This document shows positions 58,466-64,000 of a stretch of DNA of 64,000 nucleotides, in pieces. The stretch lies in contig NZ_RKQF01000001.1 in assembly GCF_003814875.1 (NCBI RefSeq), positions 7,440,001-7,504,000 on the forward strand, written 5' to 3'. The stretch comes from Streptomyces sp. Ag109_O5-1 (GTDB lineage: Bacteria; Actinomycetota; Actinomycetes; Streptomycetales; Streptomycetaceae). Position numbers and translations under genes: made by a program. The notes under the pieces were generated by a model that ran no database searches, was not told the origin of the DNA, and was given only the letters and a program-made list of their open reading frames with translations. Each line of letters starts with the position of its first letter. Position 1 is the first letter of the stretch.

Positions 58466-58984
58466 ATGGAATGCATGGAGCACGGCGAACCGATGGACCA
58501 CGTGGCCCGCATCCAGGCCGACTGGCGCCGCGAGCGGCCCGACGTCGACGTCACCCCGCAGGGGGTGATCGGCCGGCTGCACCGTCTGGCAGGCCGGCTG
58601 ACCGGGGAACTCTGCCTCGTCTACGACCGCCACGGCCTGAGCGAGGGCGAGTTCGACGTGCTGTGCGCCCTGCGCCGCGCCGGGGAACCCTACGAGCGGG
58701 CACCCGGCGAGCTCGCCGCGCACACCATGGTCACCACCGGCGCGATGACGAAGCGGATCGACCGCCTGGAGCGGGCCGGCCTCGTCACCCGCCGCCGTTC
58801 CGACGACGACCAGCGCGGCCGGATCGTCGCCCTGACCGGACCCGGACGCGAACTGATCGACCGCGCGTTCACCGACCACATGCGCAACGAGCGCCGCCTG
58901 CTGGACGCGCTGACCCCCGCCGAGGCCGGGGCACTCGAAACCCTGCTCACGACCTGGCTGTCCCGCGTGGAGGACACCCCCTAG
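58466..58984 (+). CDS. MarR-family transcriptional regulator
   Basis: A 172-residue winged-helix protein. IGRLHRLAGRLTGELCLVYDRHGLSEGEFDVLCALRRAGEPYERAPGELAAHTMVTTGAMTKRIDRLERAGLVTRRRSDDDQRGRIVALTGPGRELI holds the complete fold, with recognition helix MVTTGAMTKRIDRLE and the wing RRSDDDQRGR. It is divergent from the EamA exporter and very probably represses it until an inducer binds. Starts at 58466, 58475 or 58493 are possible; GGGAAG precedes the first by five bases. Confidence 0.9.
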   Translation: MECMEHGEPMDHVARIQADWRRERPDVDVTPQGVIGRLHRLAGRLTGELCLVYDRHGLSEGEFDVLCALRRAGEPYERAPGELAAHTMVTTGAMTKRIDRLERAGLVTRRRSDDDQRGRIVALTGPGRELIDRAFTDHMRNERRLLDALTPAEAGALETLLTTWLSRVEDTP

Positions 58985-59009
58985 GGCACTCCTAGGGCAC
59001 TCCTAGGGG
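58981..59009. repeat. Short tandem CTAGGGCACTCC repeat between convergent genes
   Basis: CTAGGGCACTCC occurs twice and begins a third time directly after the MarR stop codon, running into the 3' end of glxA. It may reflect local slippage. Confidence 0.7.
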
Positions 59010-60940
59010 ACCTTCACCCACTGCGCCTTGCTCGGCGTCCCCTGGTCGTCGTCGACGAACAGCATGTACCAGCCCGACTGCACCAGGTTCCGGTTCTTCG
59101 GCATGGTCACCGTGATCCGGTTCCCCGACGTCCTGAAGTCCAGCGCGATGCTGCGCTGGTCCACGTCCGTCACATGGGTCGTCGCGCTGGGCCGGATCAG
59201 CCGCACCTTCTTGATCGTCGAGGCGTGCTGGGACGTGAACGTCCCCGCTCCGCCCCGGGCGATGGTCTGTGGCCCCCCGCTCAGGGACGGCCGTGAGTCC
59301 CGGTACAGATAGGGCGGCGTGTAGATCTCGATGCGCTGCTCGAAGACGCCCGGCTTGGTGTTCGCCTTGTCCGCGTAGAGCGGGTTGGAGCCGAAGAACA
59401 TGACCCGGCCGTCCGGCAGCAGGATCGACCCGGAGTGGTAGTTCCGCCCGACGAGCGGATCGGCCACCCGCTTGAAGGAGTTGGCCGCGGGGTCGTAGAG
59501 CCGGGCCTGCAGGATGTCGGAGTCGCTGCGGCCCCGGTAGTCCTCGGAGCCGCCGGACACCAGTACGGTGTCGTCCGGCAGCACCGAGATCTGCGGATAC
59601 CGGGTGCCCTTCTCCAGCGAGGGCCCGTCCGTGAACTTCGGGTCGGCGTCCTTGAGGTCGATCAGCCTGGTCTTCTTCGTCGACAGCTCGGACTCGCCGA
59701 CCCCGCCGCCCCCGACCACCAGGTACTTCTCGTCCTGCGCCGGAGGCAGCAGCACGGTCCCGGACGTCTCCAGCATGTTCGGGTCGCTCAGCCCGGGGAG
59801 CTTGGTGAACCGGTTGGTGTCGACGTCCCAGATGCCGGGGTCACGGCCCACGTCGTCCGGCCCGTACCCGGCGTTGGAACCCGAGTAGAAGAGCTTGCCG
59901 TTCTGCAGGAGGAACAGTGCGGGATAGGTCGGGAACTGGCGCTTGTACTTCGTGTACGTCCAGGTCTTCGTCGCCGGGTCGAAGACCTCGTTCTTCCCGG
60001 GGACCAACTGCCCGATGTCGTCGAGACCCGAGACGCTGAGCACCTTCCCGTCGGACAGAGTCGTGAGCGTCGGATACCAGCGGGCCTCGTTCATCGGGTC
60101 GACCCTGATGTACTTCTCGGCGACCGGATCGAATTCGTACGCGTTCTTGATGCCCTCGAAGTCCCGCTTGTCGAGGCCGAGTTTGTTGGCGATGCCGTAG
60201 GTGTTGCGGGCGTCGGCGCCGGTCAGTCCCTCGATGCTGTAGTTGTCCTGGGTGCCGGTCTCGTACTTCGTGCCCTGCTTGGGCGCCTCCACGATCACCC
60301 GCGCGTAACCGGGGTTGTTCCGCAGGAACTTGCCGGTGCTCTTGTCGAAGACCTTCGTCGCGCGCGGGATCAGCGCGGAGTCGTCGGAGACGAACGTCCT
60401 GCCGTTCTGCTTGCCGGTGAACCTCGTGCCCTTGGGCAGGGTCATCGGTTTGTCGGGGTTCTCGTTGTAGAGGATCATGACGCCGCCGGCCTTCTTGACG
60501 TCGCCCTTGAGCTTCTCGTACTGCTTGGTGCCGCCGGCGATCAGGATGTTGCCGTCGGCGAGCTGGGTGTGCCCGGTGCAGAACAGGTCGGCCGGGGTGG
60601 GGACCTTCTTGATCGTGCCCTTGACGGGGTCCCAGATCCGGCTGTCGTAGATCTTGGCGTCGAAGTTGTCCTGGTTGTTGCCCGAGCCCGCGACCAGCAG
60701 CACCTTCCCGGTGTGCAGGAGCACCGCGTGGATGGTGTCCTGGCGGTACTCCTTCGGGAACTCGATGACGTCCCAGTGGCCGTTCTCGGCCTTGTACTCC
60801 GGTCTGTTGATCTTGTACTGGTGGTACTGCTCGGTCCCGAAGCGGTAGACCCACGGCCCGTTCATCCCGGCCAGGACGAGAACCACCGCCGTGCCGATCG
60901 CGAGACGACGAGCCCGGCGGCGGCCGGCACTCTCGTTCAT
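59003..60940 (-). CDS. glxA: Mononuclear copper radical oxidase GlxA
   Basis: A 645-residue membrane-anchored oxidase with one N-terminal helix (LAIGTAVVLVLAGMNGPWVY). It shows the key residues of Streptomyces GlxA at matching positions: Cys121 in DLFCTGH and Tyr289 with Trp288 in ARWYP form the Tyr-Cys cofactor site, and Tyr501 and His502 (GRNYHS) and His589 (TTHVTD) are copper ligands, as in galactose oxidase. It oxidises a primary alcohol on the glycan made by CslA, producing peroxide, and is needed for hyphal tip morphogenesis in S. lividans. Its ATG overlaps the cslA stop (ATGA). It is 645 residues long, with no truncation. Confidence 0.95.
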   Translation of the reverse strand: MNESAGRRRARRLAIGTAVVLVLAGMNGPWVYRFGTEQYHQYKINRPEYKAENGHWDVIEFPKEYRQDTIHAVLLHTGKVLLVAGSGNNQDNFDAKIYDSRIWDPVKGTIKKVPTPADLFCTGHTQLADGNILIAGGTKQYEKLKGDVKKAGGVMILYNENPDKPMTLPKGTRFTGKQNGRTFVSDDSALIPRATKVFDKSTGKFLRNNPGYARVIVEAPKQGTKYETGTQDNYSIEGLTGADARNTYGIANKLGLDKRDFEGIKNAYEFDPVAEKYIRVDPMNEARWYPTLTTLSDGKVLSVSGLDDIGQLVPGKNEVFDPATKTWTYTKYKRQFPTYPALFLLQNGKLFYSGSNAGYGPDDVGRDPGIWDVDTNRFTKLPGLSDPNMLETSGTVLLPPAQDEKYLVVGGGGVGESELSTKKTRLIDLKDADPKFTDGPSLEKGTRYPQISVLPDDTVLVSGGSEDYRGRSDSDILQARLYDPAANSFKRVADPLVGRNYHSGSILLPDGRVMFFGSNPLYADKANTKPGVFEQRIEIYTPPYLYRDSRPSLSGGPQTIARGGAGTFTSQHASTIKKVRLIRPSATTHVTDVDQRSIALDFRTSGNRITVTMPKNRNLVQSGWYMLFVDDDQGTPSKAQWVKVP

Positions 60941-62916
60941 TCCTTACGACCCCCCAGCCCGCCGAGCGCGATCCGCATGGTCTGTTCGGTGTTCGTGCCG
61001 GCGGGCGGTGTCCAGGTCGGCCGCTGCTGCGGCGCGTGTCCCGCGGGCAGGTATCCGGCCGGCACCGCGTCCTCCGGCTCGGCTGCCGCCACCGGTGCCC
61101 CGCGCTCCTTGCGCAGCGTGTACTGCCAGGCGAAGATCGGCGCGGCCGTGATCAACAGCGCCAGTGAGGCCCAGGTGAGCATCGCCGGCTGCGAGTGGCC
61201 GTTCAGGAAGCCGGAGACGAGCGAACCGCCGAAGACGACGATGAAGAACCAGTGGATCCGGAACGTCCCGAAGAGGGTGTCGGGGCTGGCCGACTCGCCC
61301 TTCGGCGTGACCACGAACCTGCTCTTGCGGCGCAGTACCGCGTCCATGAGCGAACGGGCGTAGACGGGTGCGGAGAGAGCCGACATCACCATGCCGGCCA
61401 CTCCGCCCGAACCCTCCGGCTCGTGCGGGGAGACGTTGTGCCGGCGGTTCCAGATGTAGAGGCCGATCTGGAGGGCGGAGGCGTTGCCGTAGAGCATCAG
61501 CCACACGGTCGGGTCGATGTTCACACCCGAGGCGCCCAGGCCCAGGAACAGCGCGCAACTCAGCGCCGCCAGGATCCAGTTGAGGGCGGACATCGGGTAG
61601 AAGATGATCATCATGGTGTAGTTGAAGAGCTTGCCGGGACCCAGGCTGAACAGGCCCTTCCAGTACTGCTTGAGGATCGTCTCGTACGTCCCCCGGGACC
61701 AGCGCAGCTGCTGGGTGAAGAAGTCGGTCCAGGCGTTCGGGCCCTCGCCCACCGCGAGCACGTCCGGGGTGTAGACCGAGCGCCACTTCCGCCCCGTCGC
61801 CGGGTTCTTGGCGCGGTGCATCTCGAAGCCGGTCGCCATGTCCTCGGTGATCGAGTCGTACAGCCCGCCGATCTGCTGGAGCGCCCTGATCCGTACGGCG
61901 TTGGAGGTGCCGACGAACATGGGGGCGCCGTAGCGGTTGCCGGCGCGCTGGATCAGGGCGTGGAAGAGGAACTGCTGGGACTCGGCGGCCTTGGTGACGA
62001 ACGTGTCGTAGTTGCCGTACACCTGCGGGCCGATGACGAAGCCGACGTCCGGGTCGCGGAAGTAACCCAGCATCCGCTCCAGGTAGTTGGGCAGCGGCAC
62101 GTGGTCGGTGTCGACGGAGGCGAAGAAGTCGTACTCGTCGCCGTGCGCCTCCAGCCAGGCGTTGTAGTTGCCGTGCTTGGTCTTGGCGCGGTGCGGGCCC
62201 CCCGGCCGGTTCCACTTCTCGACGCCCTTGCGGCTGAAGTGGTGCACGCCCAGGCGCGCGCAGACCGCCTTCACCTCCGCGTCGTCGCCCTCGTCGAGCA
62301 GCCAGACGTGCAGCAGCCCGCGGTGGCGCAGCCGGACCGCGGCCTCCAGGGTCCGGGTGACCATGTCCAGGGGTTCCTTGCCGGGCACGAACGTGGTGAT
62401 GAACGCGACCCGGGTGCCGGTCTCCGGGACCACCGGGACCGGGTCGCGGGCGACCAGGGTGGCGTGCGCGTTCGACAGCACGTTCATACAGCGGAAGAAC
62501 TCGATCAGGCCGATCGACACCAGCATCACGATGTCGAGGGCCGGCAGGAAGTCGTAGGCCGGGTAGTCCCGCTGGGTCCAGTGCTCGGGCTGCAGCAGCC
62601 AGGTCAGCAGTACCAGCGAGAGCAGCGGGGCCGCGCCCAGCATCAGCGCGGCGCGCACGCGGTGCGGCTCCTGGGAGAGCAGCGAGCGGTACTGCACCTG
62701 GTACGGCCTGCTCGGATCGGGCTGGGTGAGGGGGCCCGCGAGCCGGCTGTAGTGCTCGTAGTCGTATCTCGGCAGCGTCTTCTTGATCCGGCGCAGGGCG
62801 CCGGTGGTGCTTCGGTGCGCGGGCACCGGGAGCTGTGTGGTCTGTGACGGATCGTATGTCTGTGGCGGGTCGTATTCCTGTTCGTGGCGGGCGGCGCCCG
62901 TCGGCGTCGACGTCAT
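60937..62916 (-). CDS. cslA: Cellulose-synthase-like glycosyltransferase CslA
   Basis: A 659-residue GT2 membrane protein. After a soluble N terminus (PRYDYEHYSRLAGPLTQPDPSRPYQV), two helices precede the catalytic domain: TRVAFITTFVPGKEPLDMVTRTLEA, WLLDEGDDAEVKAVC, ASVDTDHVPLPNYL (acidic metal site) and QQLRWSRGTYE (the Q-x-x-R-W acceptor site). Five further helices follow. It makes a beta-glucan at hyphal tips, with glxA translationally coupled downstream. GGGGGG lies just upstream of ATG 62916, and the 16-residue longer frame is rejected. Confidence 0.93.
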   Translation of the reverse strand: MTSTPTGAARHEQEYDPPQTYDPSQTTQLPVPAHRSTTGALRRIKKTLPRYDYEHYSRLAGPLTQPDPSRPYQVQYRSLLSQEPHRVRAALMLGAAPLLSLVLLTWLLQPEHWTQRDYPAYDFLPALDIVMLVSIGLIEFFRCMNVLSNAHATLVARDPVPVVPETGTRVAFITTFVPGKEPLDMVTRTLEAAVRLRHRGLLHVWLLDEGDDAEVKAVCARLGVHHFSRKGVEKWNRPGGPHRAKTKHGNYNAWLEAHGDEYDFFASVDTDHVPLPNYLERMLGYFRDPDVGFVIGPQVYGNYDTFVTKAAESQQFLFHALIQRAGNRYGAPMFVGTSNAVRIRALQQIGGLYDSITEDMATGFEMHRAKNPATGRKWRSVYTPDVLAVGEGPNAWTDFFTQQLRWSRGTYETILKQYWKGLFSLGPGKLFNYTMMIIFYPMSALNWILAALSCALFLGLGASGVNIDPTVWLMLYGNASALQIGLYIWNRRHNVSPHEPEGSGGVAGMVMSALSAPVYARSLMDAVLRRKSRFVVTPKGESASPDTLFGTFRIHWFFIVVFGGSLVSGFLNGHSQPAMLTWASLALLITAAPIFAWQYTLRKERGAPVAAAEPEDAVPAGYLPAGHAPQQRPTWTPPAGTNTEQTMRIALGGLGGRKE

Positions 62917-63342
62917 GAGTCTTCCCCCCACACGCGCAGGCCGGCGCGTGTCTGTCGGTCCCACCGCCCGATCCGATCCCCCTCGACCCTCTCGGGCGCG
63001 TCAATGGCAGGGCACGGCCGTCCCACAGAAAATGGACACGGAACGTGACCGTCCGGTTGCATGATGCCCCCCTCGGCACCGACTCATGACGGGGCCCCTC
63101 TCCCCGCAGATCTGGCAACCGGGGTTATCTACCCCCCAAGTGCCCGGAATCACCGGCACTTCGGACAACCAGGGTTCTACGGTGTTCAGCATGATCGCAA
63201 GGTGCGAAACGCGCTGTTTACCGGTCATACGCGTTCAACGTGGAGCGTGTGGGGATTGTGTGGACCGGTCGTGTCGGTGGTTGACAGAAGGGGGCGAACG
63301 CCAGCAGGCCCCCCGCTGCTGCGGAGGGCCTGCTGCTGTCTG
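62917..63342. other. Promoter region of cslA-glxA and tRNA flank
   Basis: A 426-bp gap that must hold the cslA promoter. Short open frames here are not supported by codon use. The part next to the tRNA carries its terminator. I found no clear operator. Confidence 0.5.
63303..63334 (-). terminator. Hairpin downstream of tRNA-Lys
   Basis: AGCAGGCCC (63303-63311) pairs with GGGCCTGCT (63326-63334), 9 bases past the tRNA 3' end in its direction of transcription. Confidence 0.7.
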
Positions 63343-63416
63343 TGCGCCGCCAGGGACTCGAACCCCGGACCCGCTGATTAAGAGTCAGCTGCTCTAACCA
63401 ACTGAGCTAGCGGCGC
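63343..63416 (-). tRNA. tRNA-Lys (anticodon CTT)
   Basis: The minus strand folds as a complete 74-nt cloverleaf. The acceptor stem GCGCCGC pairs perfectly with GCGGCGC, the D-arm is GCTCAGTTGGTTAGAGC, the anticodon loop CTCTTAA gives CTT, and the T-arm is CGGGG-TTCGAGT-CCCTG. The CCA end is not encoded. It decodes AAG, the main lysine codon in high-GC genomes. No integrase or flanking attachment repeat is seen. Confidence 0.97.
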
Positions 63417-63602
63417 CTGCTGACATCGAGAACTCTACCCGACCCGCGACAGTGCTCCCGACCACCGGCCACCGGGGTGACCTCTGTCCGCCTCCTGCCG
63501 TACATCATTCGCACCGTCAGCATGCGCACCGGGATGACAGTTGGGAAACTTGTTAATGTGCACAATCTAGGACATACCAATAAAAAATATGAGGGGAGTC
63601 GC

Positions 63603-64000
63603 ATGCCGGCCCCGGTATTCGAGGAATTCGACCCCGCGAACGACTGCGAATGCCCCGGATGCGTCCACTGGCGGCGGGTGGGCCCGTACCCGCTGCCCGG
63701 CCGCTTCGGCGGGCACCCGGCCGCCCGGAGCGTCCTGGTCGTGGCCGCCGCCGCGTCCGCCGCCCTCGCCGCGGGCGCCCCGACCGCCGCCGCCCACGGC
63801 ACCCCGCCCGCGCCCCACCGGCCCGGGGTCCCCGGCGACGGCGAGCCCAGCACCCCGCAGGGCGCCAAGTCCCCCCTGCACGGCCAGGGCGGCACGCCCG
63901 TGCAGGGTCCGGTCCAGACGCCCCCCATCACCCGCACGGAGATCATCAACCGAGCCAAGGTCTGGGTCGCCGCCCAGGTGCCGTACAGCATGTCCCTCTA
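63603..64000 (+). CDS. Exported protein, probable NlpC/P60-type, 5' part
   Basis: The gene starts at the ATG at 63603, with GAGGGGAG upstream, and runs off the right edge; 132 codons are visible. The N terminus has a Cys-rich patch (NDCECPGCVHW, three cysteines), then a basic stretch and a hydrophobic segment (SVLVVAAAASAALAAGAPTAAA), then a Pro/Gly-rich linker. The last residues, ITRTEIINRAKVWVAAQVPYSM, resemble the helix that begins an NlpC/P60-like domain in similar Streptomyces proteins, whose catalytic Cys would lie just beyond the window. A role in cell-wall hydrolysis or surface function is therefore likely but not shown. Confidence 0.7.
   Translation, partial: MPAPVFEEFDPANDCECPGCVHWRRVGPYPLPGRFGGHPAARSVLVVAAAASAALAAGAPTAAAHGTPPAPHRPGVPGDGEPSTPQGAKSPLHGQGGTPVQGPVQTPPITRTEIINRAKVWVAAQVPYSMSL

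Noticed and set aside
63343..63416. tRNA-Lys as an integration site for a mobile element
   Set aside because: No integrase gene or repeated 3' tRNA end is visible nearby, and flanking genes look like conserved chromosome.

Overview
The window is high-GC actinobacterial chromosome and almost certainly from Streptomyces. The grounds are codon use strongly biased to G/C in third positions, frequent GTG starts, whiJ/abaA-type XRE-DUF397 regulators, class E and F sortases with LAXTG substrates, a cslA-glxA-cslZ type locus, and an intergenic palindromic repeat that I recognise from Streptomyces genomes. The species cannot be named from the sequence.

Positions 1-13.7 kb are a patchwork of accessory genes and genomic scars. 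They hold a DUF6924-like fragment, a SAM methyltransferase with a strong terminator, a MarR fragment, a GNAT acetyltransferase, and a DUF4097 lipoprotein whose signal peptide has been cut off by the decayed 5' end of an IS5-type element. A 770-residue fusion of a CrtC/AttH lipocalin-like domain to a polyprenyl synthase follows, then an MMPL exporter coupled to a small secreted protein, an IS5-type transposase, a truncated lipoprotein start, and an XRE/MmyB-type regulator divergent from a tautomerase.

Positions 13.7-16.2 kb encode a compact RiPP operon on the minus strand: an 88-residue ATP-grasp-type precursor, an ATP-grasp ligase and a PIMT-like methyltransferase. This is the architecture of aspartimide-containing graspetides such as fuscimiditide.

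Positions 16.4-29.9 kb form an accessory island rich in regulators and defence-like genes. It has two XRE/DUF5753 cassettes (one with DUF6879, one with DUF397 and a GHKL kinase-like protein) and a translationally coupled operon of a membrane protein, an unknown protein and a nucleoside deaminase. It also has a PLD-DEAD-DUF3427 helicase divergent from an SRA-HNH endonuclease, and a coupled ATPase/HEPN-like gene pair that is visibly AT-richer than everything around it. The high-GC backbone resumes abruptly at about 29,890.

Positions 29.9-64 kb read like conserved chromosome. In order: a SEC-C/TPR protein, DUF1905, an oxidoreductase/HxlR pair, a GH30 beta-1,6-galactanase-like enzyme, a class E sortase, and a six-gene peptide-transport and proline-iminopeptidase operon with a divergent FadR-type regulator. 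Next come an MFS/HxlR pair, DUF6412 with a YidC paralogue, an FAH-family hydrolase, UPF0303 coupled to a Gfo/Idh/MocA oxidoreductase divergent from an ROK regulator, and a cell-surface locus (two LAXTG proteins, a class F sortase and its neighbour, a HAD phosphatase). The last part is the apical polysaccharide locus (GH6 lipoprotein, glxA, cslA) interrupted by an EamA/MarR pair, then tRNA-Lys(CTT) and the 5' part of a probable NlpC/P60-type protein. Several divergent pairs have clear inverted-repeat operator candidates between them.
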